Assembly: GCA_945875045.1 (NCBI GenBank)
Contig: CAMCIX010000079.1
Coordinates: 1 to 7,055 of the forward strand
Source of the DNA: an uncultured Clostridia bacterium
Lineage (GTDB): Bacteria > Bacillota > Clostridia > Oscillospirales > Acutalibacteraceae
Reading direction: 5' to 3'
DNA length: 7,055 bases
Of this stretch, positions 1 through 5,048 are shown one piece after another. The translations under genes and the position numbers were made by a program. Every line of letters begins with the position of its first letter. Positions within the stretch are counted from its first letter, which is position 1. The notes under the pieces were generated by a model. The model did not search any database, had not been told where the DNA came from, and saw only the letters and a list, made by a program, of their open reading frames with translations.

Positions 1-46
1 AGATGTAGAGAGGTCTCGTGGGCTCGGAGATGTGTATAAGAGACAG
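1..46. other. Nextera library adapter (artefact) at contig end
   Basis: Positions 13-46 match the Nextera read-2 transposase adapter, ending in the 19-base mosaic end at 28-46 (AGATGTGTATAAGAGACAG). Positions 5-12 (GTAGAGAG) match, from memory, Nextera i7 index N707, and positions 1-4 (AGAT) match the end of the P7 primer. The order P7 end, index, adapter, mosaic end is that of a library molecule, so this is not genomic DNA. Translated in one frame it gives GSEMCIRDR, a known contaminant peptide in protein databases. Confidence 0.97.
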
Positions 47-56
47 ATCTAAAACG

Positions 57-941
57 ATGTTTTGCAAGACGTGTGATTATTTTCGAAGTAAGAAGTTTTT
101 ATTGTTTGTTATTTTATATAACATATTGTTTTTGTGTTCAACAATTCATTTATTTTGTGTAAAGAATACAATATCAGTTCCGTTCGTAGTTGGTGTTCCT
201 TTAATATCAGTGGCCTTATTGGTAGCATGGTACTCTAAGGATCTTGTAGATTGGTCAAACGATAGAAGCAACAAAATAAAGAAATCATTCTCATTTTCAA
301 TGAAGATAGCTGGTTTTTTACTGCCAATAGTATGTATTTTCAGTTCCTGCAAATTAGCTGAACTTTACTTTAAAGAAAACATAGCTAAATATGAAATGTT
401 TTTGTGGTGGTTCCTTTTAATTCTTCAATTAGTATTTGTTGCTTTTTATTGTTGTGAGTTAATAGACATAAATAAACCTAATTATGATACCAAGCATAAG
501 GTGCTAACTTTTACATTTATAATAATTCATATAATACAACTTTTCGCAAACATATACTTACTGCTTTTAGCATTCGATCCAAATTCATTACATACAATTA
601 ATGCCAATACACCTTTACAATTATGTTTTGATGTTATCTATTTTAAGTATAACTCCGCAGTTTTACGGCATAGTGATACTCGCAAATGGTATGGTATTAT
701 TCTAAATGTTTCGCCAAAGGTGTTTGGACTTTCGGGAGAGGAAAAGGTTGATGTTATCAATCTTAAAATCGACCCGATAATGATGGGCTCGTTTTTACAG
801 GCAAAAGGAATTTTTCCTGCCTATCATATGTCAAAAACCTGTTGGATATCTGTGTTGCTTGACGGAACTGTCAGTGAAGAAACCTTATCTTTTTTGATTG
901 ATGTCAGTTTTGAACTGACCGATAAGAAGTGCAAAAAATAG
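57..941 (+). CDS. Membrane protein joined to MmcQ/YjbR-family domain (5' end uncertain, probably chimeric)
   Basis: The open frame runs back into the adapter, so its real start is unknown. The first ATG outside the adapter is at 57, with no ribosome binding site visible before it. Counting from this ATG, residues about 14-173 contain five hydrophobic segments (near 14-34, 38-58, 82-100, 114-134 and 149-173), so this half is an integral membrane protein. It ends in LCFDVIYF, which resembles the start of the pore helix of two-helix potassium channels, but the selectivity filter (GYGD) is absent. From about residue 198 the sequence changes to an MmcQ/YjbR-type fold: NSAVLRHSDTRKWYG, then GEEKVDVINLK, GIFPAYHMSK, WISVLLDG and a final SFELT. 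YjbR proteins are small soluble proteins with a CyaY-like, DNA-binding-type fold and no settled role. This copy lacks the usual first 25-35 residues. The best reading is a truncated membrane gene misjoined to a truncated yjbR gene near 642-655; a true fusion is possible. tag begins 15 bases after the stop. Confidence 0.6.
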   Translation: MFCKTCDYFRSKKFLLFVILYNILFLCSTIHLFCVKNTISVPFVVGVPLISVALLVAWYSKDLVDWSNDRSNKIKKSFSFSMKIAGFLLPIVCIFSSCKLAELYFKENIAKYEMFLWWFLLILQLVFVAFYCCELIDINKPNYDTKHKVLTFTFIIIHIIQLFANIYLLLLAFDPNSLHTINANTPLQLCFDVIYFKYNSAVLRHSDTRKWYGIILNVSPKVFGLSGEEKVDVINLKIDPIMMGSFLQAKGIFPAYHMSKTCWISVLLDGTVSEETLSFLIDVSFELTDKKCKK

Positions 942-956
942 TTTTGGAGCATAAAA

Positions 957-1508
957 ATGAGTGAACGAAGCCGCTGTAAATGGTGCAACCTTAAAAACAC
1001 CGCATACATAAAATACCACGACGAAGAGTGGGGTGTGCCCAATTTTGATGAGCAGTATTTATTTGAAATGCTGATTCTCGAATCCTTTCAAGCAGGGCTT
1101 TCTTGGGAATGTGTGCTTAATAAACGCGAGGCTTTCCGCAAAGCATTTGACGGTTTTGATGCCGAAAAGATTGCAACTTATGACGACGATAAAATCACCG
1201 AACTTCAAAATAATAAAGATATCATCCGCAATAAACTGAAAATCAGGGCAGCGGTAAATAACGCAAAAATCTTTTTAGAAATTCAAAAAGAATACGGTAG
1301 TTTCCGTGAGTATCTAAAAGGCTTTACGGGAGAACAGCAGATTATAGAGGTGAACAAAACTACATCGCCTTTGTCGGATGTTTTGTCCGCCGACCTCCAA
1401 AAGCGTGGAATGAAATTTGTGGGCAGTACCATTATTTATTCTTATCTGCAGGCAATCGGCGCAATTTCCTCGCATGAGGAAGAATGTTTTATGTATAAAG
1501 GAAAATAG
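957..1508 (+). CDS. tag: DNA-3-methyladenine glycosylase I
   Basis: This cytoplasmic base-excision repair enzyme removes 3-methyladenine from alkylated DNA, leaving an abasic site. The 183-residue length is normal for the family. Visible family motifs are RCKW (6-9), YHDEEWGVP (20-28), LFEMLILESFQAGLSW (35-50), KRE.FRKAF (56-64), IIRNKLKI and the C-terminal KRGMKFVGSTI. By alignment with E. coli Tag from memory, the zinc ligands Cys4, His17, His175 and Cys179 correspond to C7, H21, H173 and C177. E42 and W50 match the conserved base-pocket residues, so the enzyme should be active. The ATG at 957 follows GGAG at 946-949 with a 7-base spacer. The gene sits 15 bases after the YjbR-type frame and 3 bases before the next gene, indicating cotranscription. 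Confidence 0.96.
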   Translation: MSERSRCKWCNLKNTAYIKYHDEEWGVPNFDEQYLFEMLILESFQAGLSWECVLNKREAFRKAFDGFDAEKIATYDDDKITELQNNKDIIRNKLKIRAAVNNAKIFLEIQKEYGSFREYLKGFTGEQQIIEVNKTTSPLSDVLSADLQKRGMKFVGSTIIYSYLQAIGAISSHEEECFMYKGK

Positions 1509-1511
1509 ACT

Positions 1512-1814
1512 ATGAAGAAAATTAAGATAACCGTTATGCGAAAAGCGCGGTACGATGATTTAATTGAAAAGTATGAAAACCCGATAGAACACGCTTGCGA
1601 CTTGCAGGAAGGTCAGGAGTTTATCTGCGAGGGTTGGCAAAAGCCGGAGGGGTTTTGCGACAGTGCATGGGAGAGCGTTTCACCCTTTGTAATGACACTT
1701 GCTCACGGAGGCGAAAATTTCTATGACGGTTGGATGAAGAACCCGAAATCCGCAATGATATTTTGCAACGACGGTTTCCGTCCTGTAAGTTTTTACATTG
1801 AAGTTCTTGAATAA
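1512..1814 (+). CDS. TIGR04076 family protein, function unknown
   Basis: This is a 100-residue soluble protein. I recognise it as the TIGR04076 type by its pattern: a basic beta-strand start (KKIKITVMRKARYDDL), EHACDLQEGQEFICEG, GFCDSAWESVSPFVMTLAHGG, an ENFYDGWM segment and a C-terminal ICNDGFRPV-like stretch (here FCNDGFRPVSFYIEVLE). Conserved cysteines are at C28, C39, C49 and C85. No reaction is established for the family as far as I know. The start at 1512 lies only 3 bases after the tag stop, and its purine-rich ribosome binding site (AAAGGA) lies within the last codons of tag, so the two genes are probably translationally coupled. It has no signal peptide or membrane segment. Confidence 0.85.
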   Translation: MKKIKITVMRKARYDDLIEKYENPIEHACDLQEGQEFICEGWQKPEGFCDSAWESVSPFVMTLAHGGENFYDGWMKNPKSAMIFCNDGFRPVSFYIEVLE

Positions 1815-1828
1815 AAGGAGATTTAATT

Positions 1829-2182
1829 ATGTTAAAATTTATCTGTTATCCAAAATGTACAACCTGTCTGAAAGCAAAGAAGTGGCTTGATGACAACAAA
1901 ATAGATTATGAATTAAGGGATATTAAGCTCGATAACCCAACACTTGAAGATTTGATCGAGTGGTATAATAAAAGTGGTCTGCCGATTAAAAAATTCTTTA
2001 ATACAAGCGGTCTGCTTTATAAATCATTAGACCTTAAAAACAAACTGCCCGAAATGAGCGAGGAAGAAATGCTAAAACTCCTTGCTACCGACGGTATGCT
2101 TGTTAAAAGACCATTGCTGATAGGCGATGATTTTGTGCTTGTTGGGTTTAAAGAGGCTGAATGGATAGAAAACATTAAATGA
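1829..2182 (+). CDS. ArsC/Spx-family thioredoxin-fold protein
   Basis: This 117-residue protein has the glutaredoxin-like ArsC/Spx/YffB fold. The N-terminal strand is followed by the redox motif YPKCTTCLKAKKWL with C10 and C13 as CxxC, then the connecting DIKLDNP, the FFNTSG.LYK segment (56-65) and the DGMLVKRPLL motif with R94 and the cis-proline P95. In arsenate reductases the first cysteine and the arginine are catalytic; in Spx the CxxC is a redox switch for RNA polymerase binding. Sequence alone does not separate these roles. The lack of an arsenic-resistance neighbour argues against confident naming as arsenate reductase. It has a strong ribosome binding site, AAGGAG at 1815-1820, 8 bases before the ATG. 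It is the last intact gene of the run, 14 bases after the previous stop. Confidence 0.88.
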   Translation: MLKFICYPKCTTCLKAKKWLDDNKIDYELRDIKLDNPTLEDLIEWYNKSGLPIKKFFNTSGLLYKSLDLKNKLPEMSEEEMLKLLATDGMLVKRPLLIGDDFVLVGFKEAEWIENIK

Positions 2183-2201
2183 ATTAGAAATATTCGATTA
2201 A

Positions 2202-2333
2202 AGTTTGTTTTATGGTAAGGAATTACCTGAAACTCTTGAAGCACATACTTCTCGTGAATGGGTTGTAATGAATTTGGAAGAAGCAAAAGATTTCTTCGAT
2301 ATTAAATTCAAAAAGGGCTTTTTCGGATTATAA
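2202..2333 (+). pseudogene. C-terminal remnant of an unidentified protein gene
   Basis: After the ArsC-type stop one frame stays open for 43 codons with protein-like composition: SLFYGKELPETLEAHTSREW, then VVMNLEEAKDFFDIKFKKGF and FGL before TAA at 2331-2333. It is preceded by an in-frame TAA at 2199-2201 and has no start codon with a ribosome binding site. The mix of acidic, basic and aromatic residues suggests the tail of a real gene whose 5' part was lost or is frameshifted. I do not recognise the family. Chance reading-through of noncoding DNA cannot be excluded at this length. Confidence 0.35.
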
Positions 2334-2348
2334 ATTTATTTATGATTT

Positions 2349-2365
2349 GTCGCATGTGAAGCGAC
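2349..2365. repeat. Small stem-loop after the gene fragment
   Basis: GTCGC (2349-2353) and GCGAC (2361-2365) form a perfect 5-bp stem around a 7-base loop. No T-tract follows, so it is not a standard terminator. It lies just before the larger inverted repeat in the leader of the VWA gene and could be part of the same folded 5' leader. Confidence 0.35.
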
Positions 2366-2367
2366 CT

Positions 2368-2417
2368 AACCTCTCTTTTATTGGTGTAGAATAATGACAT
2401 CAAATGAAAGAGAGGTT
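2368..2417 (+). promoter_or_regulatory. Perfect 11-bp inverted repeat enclosing the VWA ribosome binding site
   Basis: AACCTCTCTTT (2368-2378) is exactly complementary to AAAGAGAGGTT (2407-2417), with a 28-base loop. The right arm contains AGAGAGG (2409-2415), the ribosome binding site for the ATG at 2425, so the folded RNA would hide it. A T-rich stretch (2416-2420) follows the right arm, so the same hairpin could act as an intrinsic terminator for the upstream run. The hairpin is seen directly; control of translation is inferred. Confidence 0.55.
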
Positions 2418-2424
2418 TTTATTT

Positions 2425-3081
2425 ATGAAAAACAACATTACCGAACTTGTATTTATTTTGGACAAAAGCGGCTCGATGGCAGGGCTTGAGAGCGACACCA
2501 TCGGCGGTTTTAACTCGATGATTGAAAAGCAGAAAAAACAGGAGGGACTATGCTTCGTTTCGACTGTGCTTTTCGATGACGAGAGCGAAGTTCTGCACGA
2601 TAGAGTGAAACTTACCGACATTCCAAAGATGACCGACAAGGATTATACCGTAAGAGGTTGTACTGCTCTTATTGACGCTATCGGCGGCGCTATTCACCAC
2701 ATAGGTAACATCCATAAATACGCCCGTCCCGAAGATGTGCCGGAGCACACAATGTTTGTTATAACAACAGACGGTCAGGAGAATGCGAGCCACCGATACA
2801 CAAGTGAACAGGTTAAAAAGATGATTGAGCGACAAAAAGAAAAATATGGCTGGGAGTTTTTATTTATCGGCGCTAACATTGATGCGGTAGAAACGGCGGC
2901 CCGTTACGGAATAGATAAAAACCGAGCGGTAAATTATAACGCCGACAGCAAGGGTACAAAAATTTTGTATGAGTCGGTCGCAAATGCGGTTTGCAATGTA
3001 AGGGTAAACGCACCGCTGAGCGCAGATTGGTCTGAAGATATTAACGCAGACTATCTGCTCAGAGGTAAAAAGGATAAGTAA
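2425..3081 (+). CDS. VWA-domain protein with intact metal site (MIDAS)
   Basis: The 218-residue protein is almost entirely one von Willebrand factor type A domain. The metal-ion-dependent adhesion site is complete: DKSGSM at 13-18 (D13, S15, S17), T80 in GCTALIDAI, and D116 in TTDGQEN. The domain's alternating strands and helices are visible, including TELVFILD, GLCFVSTVLFDD, EHTMFVITTDG and WEFLFIGANID. There is no signal peptide or membrane segment, so it should be cytoplasmic, as in bacterial VWA proteins that serve as partners of ATPases or in stress systems. No such partner (MoxR ATPase, TerD) is present here. I chose ATG 2425 over the in-frame ATG at 2404 because AGAGAGG stands 9 bases before 2425 and the homologous region starts just after it. 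Confidence 0.88.
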   Translation: MKNNITELVFILDKSGSMAGLESDTIGGFNSMIEKQKKQEGLCFVSTVLFDDESEVLHDRVKLTDIPKMTDKDYTVRGCTALIDAIGGAIHHIGNIHKYARPEDVPEHTMFVITTDGQENASHRYTSEQVKKMIERQKEKYGWEFLFIGANIDAVETAARYGIDKNRAVNYNADSKGTKILYESVANAVCNVRVNAPLSADWSEDINADYLLRGKKDK

Positions 3082-3094
3082 TTGGTTTTAAAGA

Positions 3095-3358
3095 GTCAAA
3101 AGGGGTCTGTTGAATATTCCGCCAAAGTTGAACACCTGGACGTGCGGACAAAAGGTTGTACATTGACGGCAATAAAGTAAAACGGTATCATAAATATGCT
3201 TTTACCCGCAACAGAGGATGGTGCAACGCGGAGGAACAACACGAGCGCTGTATGCGGGGTTTAGCGGGAAGCGACTTTTTTCGCCTGATTTCAATAAAAT
3301 CCCCGCTTCTGAAATAATGATATAATCAACAAAAAAACAGACCGCCTACACTTTTGAC
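3095..3358. mobile_element. 264-bp segment with imperfect inverted ends; possible relic element
   Basis: Left end: GTCAAAAG (3095-3102), one base, GGTCTGTT (3104-3111). Right end: AACAGACC (3336-3343), seven bases, CTTTTGAC (3351-3358). The two blocks are exact reverse complements, 16 bp in all, but the gap between blocks differs. The interior is richer in G and C than its surroundings and carries a broken frame. No target-site duplication is visible outside the ends. A decayed small transposable element is the likeliest reading, but no transposase is recognisable. Confidence 0.3.
3132..3317 (+). pseudogene. Unidentified reading-frame remnant inside the inverted repeat segment
   Basis: Between an in-frame TGA (3129-3131) and TAA (3315-3317), one frame reads for 61 codons with protein-like content, including RADKRLYIDGNKVKRYHKYA, then FTRNRGWCNAEEQHERCMRG and a SDFFRLISIKSP tail. 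It is basic and has two cysteines. There is no ATG near its start; a TTG at 3156 has no ribosome binding site. It may be the end of a gene carried by a mobile element. I do not recognise the family. Confidence 0.35.
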
Positions 3359-3360
3359 GC

Positions 3361-3981
3361 TTACGAATTTTCGTTCACAGACTTATTTGCGGTGACTGTA
3401 ATCTCTCCGAACACAGAAGCGAATGCTTTATTGACAGTATCTTCTGTGTTTAGGTGATACAGATTATAGTCGCCGTGACTTCTGTCCACCGACTTGTAGC
3501 ATTCAAGAACGGCATTAGAAAAATCTTTAAATGCGAGTTCATAAAATGTGTTAAGCTTATCGAACCTATTTGGGATACCCTTGCTTTCCCACCTTTTGTT
3601 CTTTATGGCTTTTATAAAGCGGTCAATCGCCATAGAAAAATACTTAGTGTGAATCTCAAAAAGTGCCGGAGGCAGACCTTTGTTTTTCTCTATATGTCGG
3701 CGGATTATTTTTACAAGTGTCGCTTTGTATTCGCCCTTGGGAATTTTCGCTAAGAGGTTCAGTGCCGCTTTGCTTCTGAAGATGAGCCGACATCTAAGAG
3801 GTTCCGCCGCTTTTGTGTACGAAATTTTATAAGGAATCCGAGCCGTCAGACCCCTGCTTTCGGCAGCAACAATTTCGTTCACGGTTTTGTTGACTGTTCG
3901 GTGCGGCAGAGATTTCATCCAACGGATAATATCGCCATCGGTTTTAGGATCAAGTTTTATAAATAAAATTCTTTCATCCAT
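3361..3981 (-). CDS. Uncharacterised protein with two RHH-like modules (second of a paralogous pair)
   Basis: This 206-residue protein is not one I recognise by name. Residues 5-54 look like a strand followed by two helices, as in ribbon-helix-helix DNA-binding proteins and ParR/StbB-like plasmid partition proteins: ILFIKLDPKTDGDIIRWM, KSLP, then a KTVNEIVAAES helix. A second similar unit is at about 64-102: CRLIFRSKAALNLLAKIP, then ATLVKIIRRHIEKN. KYFS at 113-116 and a TFYELAFKDFSNAV helix lie in the C-terminal half. The same order, including KSLP, KTV and KYFS, occurs in the gene upstream, so the two are paralogues. There is no membrane segment. The ATG (3981-3979) overlaps the end of the upstream gene by 8 bases, and its AAAGGAA ribosome binding site lies inside that gene. 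Role is inferred only: DNA binding, perhaps regulation or partition. Confidence 0.7.
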   Translation of the reverse strand: MDERILFIKLDPKTDGDIIRWMKSLPHRTVNKTVNEIVAAESRGLTARIPYKISYTKAAEPLRCRLIFRSKAALNLLAKIPKGEYKATLVKIIRRHIEKNKGLPPALFEIHTKYFSMAIDRFIKAIKNKRWESKGIPNRFDKLNTFYELAFKDFSNAVLECYKSVDRSHGDYNLYHLNTEDTVNKAFASVFGEITVTANKSVNENS

Positions 3982-4474
3982 TGTGTTTGTTCCTTTCTTC
4001 GTTTACGGTATTCTGCATTTCATAAAACGCGTTCATCCATTCTTTTTCAATGAGCCGATTCCCTTCGCCACCCGTGTCCAAAGAAATTTTCTTTTCGGTT
4101 ACACGGTTGATGACTTGACCGAAGATGGCTTTGACTTTTGCAGACGAAAAATATTTGTCCGGCTCTAAGGACAAATTCTTTCGAATACATTTTTGAATCT
4201 CTGATTTAATTGCGGTAGTGAGATTGCCTTTCTTACATCCGAATTTCTTGCATAACTTTTGAACCAGTTCTTCCGTCAGAGAAATTTTGGTATGCACATC
4301 TTCGATGACCGGTTCGATTTCAAAATTCATCGGAATTGTTGCAACCTTATCTTTCAGCGACTCGCTCATAATAATTACAACCGTTTTACTAAGTTCGCCT
4401 TTGGGCAGAGATTTTTTGAACGCGATTATTTCGGGTTCATCGGGTGTTAGCACAACATGATATTTCTTTTTCAT
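3974..4474 (-). CDS. Uncharacterised protein with two RHH-like modules (first of a paralogous pair)
   Basis: This 166-residue protein is the first gene of a two-gene minus-strand operon. Residues 5-52 (YHVVLTPDEPEIIAF, KSLPKGELSKTVVIIMSES, then ATIPMNFEI) match the first unit of the following gene in layout and key residues. Residues 63-100 (KISLTEELVQKLCKKFG, then NLTTAIKSEIQKCIRKN) form a second strand-helix-helix unit. KYFS at 107-110 and EWMNAFYEM near 145-153 match the partner's C-terminal half. The ribosome binding site is AGAAGGA on the minus strand just upstream, about 8 bases before the ATG at 4474-4472. The upstream region contains a perfect inverted repeat (4512-4541), which would fit self-regulation by a dimeric DNA-binding protein. 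Specific function is unknown. Confidence 0.72.
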   Translation of the reverse strand: MKKKYHVVLTPDEPEIIAFKKSLPKGELSKTVVIIMSESLKDKVATIPMNFEIEPVIEDVHTKISLTEELVQKLCKKFGCKKGNLTTAIKSEIQKCIRKNLSLEPDKYFSSAKVKAIFGQVINRVTEKKISLDTGGEGNRLIEKEWMNAFYEMQNTVNEERNKHNG

Positions 4475-4511
4475 TGTTAAGTCCTTCTTCCATTTAATTT
4501 TTCGCGCTTTT

Positions 4512-4541
4512 GAAATTTATTTGCCGACTTTAATAAATTTC
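4512..4541. promoter_or_regulatory. Perfect 10-bp inverted repeat, candidate operator
   Basis: GAAATTTATT (4512-4521) and AATAAATTTC (4532-4541) are exact reverse complements around TGCCGACTTT. Arm centres are 20 bp apart, about two helical turns, so both arms face the same side of DNA as expected for a dimer or tetramer site. It lies 38 bases upstream of the first paralogous minus-strand gene, in the region shared with the divergent antitoxin gene. Operator function is inferred. No T-tract of terminator type follows in either direction. Confidence 0.45.
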
Positions 4542-4571
4542 TTTAGCGTATAAAATCTTCATAAACTTTTT

Positions 4572-4590
4572 TCACATTTCAAGAAAACAT
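4572..4590. repeat. 19-bp direct repeat, left copy
   Basis: TCACATTTCAAGAAAACAT here differs at one base from the copy at 4912-4930. The pair brackets the antitoxin gene and its promoter. It may mark the ends of an inserted cassette or a duplicated regulatory site. Confidence 0.6.
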
Positions 4591-4608
4591 TATTTTTTAA
4601 AATATAGG

Positions 4609-4637
4609 TTGTATTTATCCTATGCTTTAGGTAAAAT
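4609..4637 (+). promoter_or_regulatory. Sigma-70-type promoter of the antitoxin gene with overlapping palindrome
   Basis: TTGTAT (4609-4614) and TAAAAT (4632-4637) are separated by 17 bases, 19 bases before the GTG start. ATAGG just before the -35 and CCTAT within the spacer form an inverted repeat overlapping the promoter, where Phd/YefM antitoxins usually bind to repress their own operon. The promoter is seen by consensus; autorepression is inferred from the family. Confidence 0.55.
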
Positions 4638-4656
4638 AGCATTGAAGGTGATATAA

Positions 4657-4803
4657 GTGACAGTTAATACAGATAATTTAATTTCAATGACTGAGGCAAA
4701 TCAAAATTTTTCCAAGGTTGTCCGTATGGTTGATAAAGGCGGTTTGGCTGTTATATTGAAAAACAATAAGCCGAGATATGTTGTGGTTGATTTTGATGAA
4801 TAC
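4657..4803 (+). CDS. Phd/YefM-family antitoxin, truncated by adapter (N-terminal part)
   Basis: The frame starts at GTG 4657, preceded by AAGGTGAT. Residues 1-49 are a typical Phd/YefM N-terminal domain: TVNTDNLISMTEANQNFSKV, RMVDKGG.AVILKNNKPRYVVVDFDEY. This domain dimerises and binds operator DNA; the missing C-terminal part would neutralise a RelE/YoeB- or Doc-like toxin. From position 4804 the sequence is adapter, so the apparent tail LSLIHISETTRPY and the stop at 4843-4845 are artefacts. In Clostridia such proteins are usually about 85-90 residues, so roughly 22-28 residues are lost between here and the C-terminal piece. No toxin gene follows in the window. The family call is secure; the state of the gene in the real genome is unknown. 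Confidence 0.85.
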
Positions 4804-4837
4804 CTGTCTCTTATACACATCTCCGAGACCACGAGAC
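4804..4837. other. Internal Nextera adapter (assembly artefact)
   Basis: Positions 4804-4822 are the exact 19-base mosaic end (CTGTCTCTTATACACATCT), and 4823-4837 match the read-2 adapter arm with one substitution (A where C is expected at 4828). It is the reverse complement of the adapter at the contig start. No index or P7 follows; the sequence returns directly to genome-like DNA. The single mismatch fits a low-quality read end. Bases left and right of it need not be adjacent in the genome. Confidence 0.95.
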
Positions 4838-4882
4838 CTTATTGACGAACATACGGAAGCGTTATCGGTGTTATCTAAATGA
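4838..4882 (+). pseudogene. C-terminal end of the Phd/YefM antitoxin after the adapter
   Basis: Immediately after the adapter, in a different frame from the N-terminal part, 14 codons read LIDEHTEALSVLSK before TGA at 4880-4882. This matches the usual ending of Phd/YefM antitoxins in Clostridia (a helix, then an acidic residue, A..., and LAK or LSK). It is therefore most likely the tail of the same gene, or of a close relative from another strain, with the middle replaced by adapter. Confidence 0.6.
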
Positions 4883-4911
4883 TTTTTCTCTGAAGATGTA
4901 GAACAAAATAA

Positions 4912-4930
4912 TCACTTTTCAAGAAAACAT
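4912..4930. repeat. 19-bp direct repeat, right copy
   Basis: TCACTTTTCAAGAAAACAT matches the left copy at 4572-4590 in 18 of 19 positions. A shorter relative, TTTCAAGAACAT, occurs at 6157-6168 after the regulator gene. This copy starts 29 bases after the antitoxin stop. Confidence 0.6.
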
Positions 4931-4966
4931 CAATAATTAGAAATTCCACGCTCCGTTGATTTTTTG

Positions 4967-4996
4967 TTGCTAAATTATCGGTGTACGCAGTATAAT
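4967..4996 (+). promoter_or_regulatory. Sigma-70-type promoter of the XRE regulator gene
   Basis: TTGCTA (4967-4972) and a consensus TATAAT (4991-4996) are 18 bases apart, followed by an AT-rich leader of about 50 bases to the ATG at 5049. No clear operator palindrome overlaps it. Confidence 0.6.
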
Positions 4997-5048
4997 TAAT
5001 TTGTTATTATATAGTTACGGTACCGGAATATTTAGCAAGGTGATTCTA

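Noticed and set aside
18..56. N-terminal extension MGSEMCIRDRSKT of the first frame
   Set aside because: Encoded by adapter sequence up to position 46; not a real signal peptide or protein start.
1829..2182. Naming the gene arsC or spx outright
   Set aside because: The CxxC and KRP motifs fit the whole ArsC/Spx/YffB superfamily, and no arsenic or RNA polymerase-related context separates them.
2404..2424. Earlier in-frame ATG for the VWA gene
   Set aside because: It lies within the inverted repeat and has no ribosome binding site; the ATG at 2425 has AGAGAGG 9 bases upstream.
3454..4450. Plus-strand reading frames at 3454-3753, 3887-4168 and 4259-4450
   Set aside because: They are antisense to the two minus-strand paralogues, which have ribosome binding sites, an overlapping-gene layout and mutual similarity.
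4804..4845. C-terminal tail LSLIHISETTRPY on the antitoxin
   Set aside because: Translation of the reverse-oriented Nextera adapter, seen as a contaminant in many databases.
4931..4966. ATCAA/TTGAT hairpin followed by T-run as a terminator
   Set aside because: The 5-bp AT-rich stem with a loop of over 20 bases is too weak to support.
5001..5048. Earlier in-frame start for the XRE regulator
   Set aside because: It is only 5 bases after the -10 box and has no ribosome binding site; the HTH domain starts right after the ATG at 5049.
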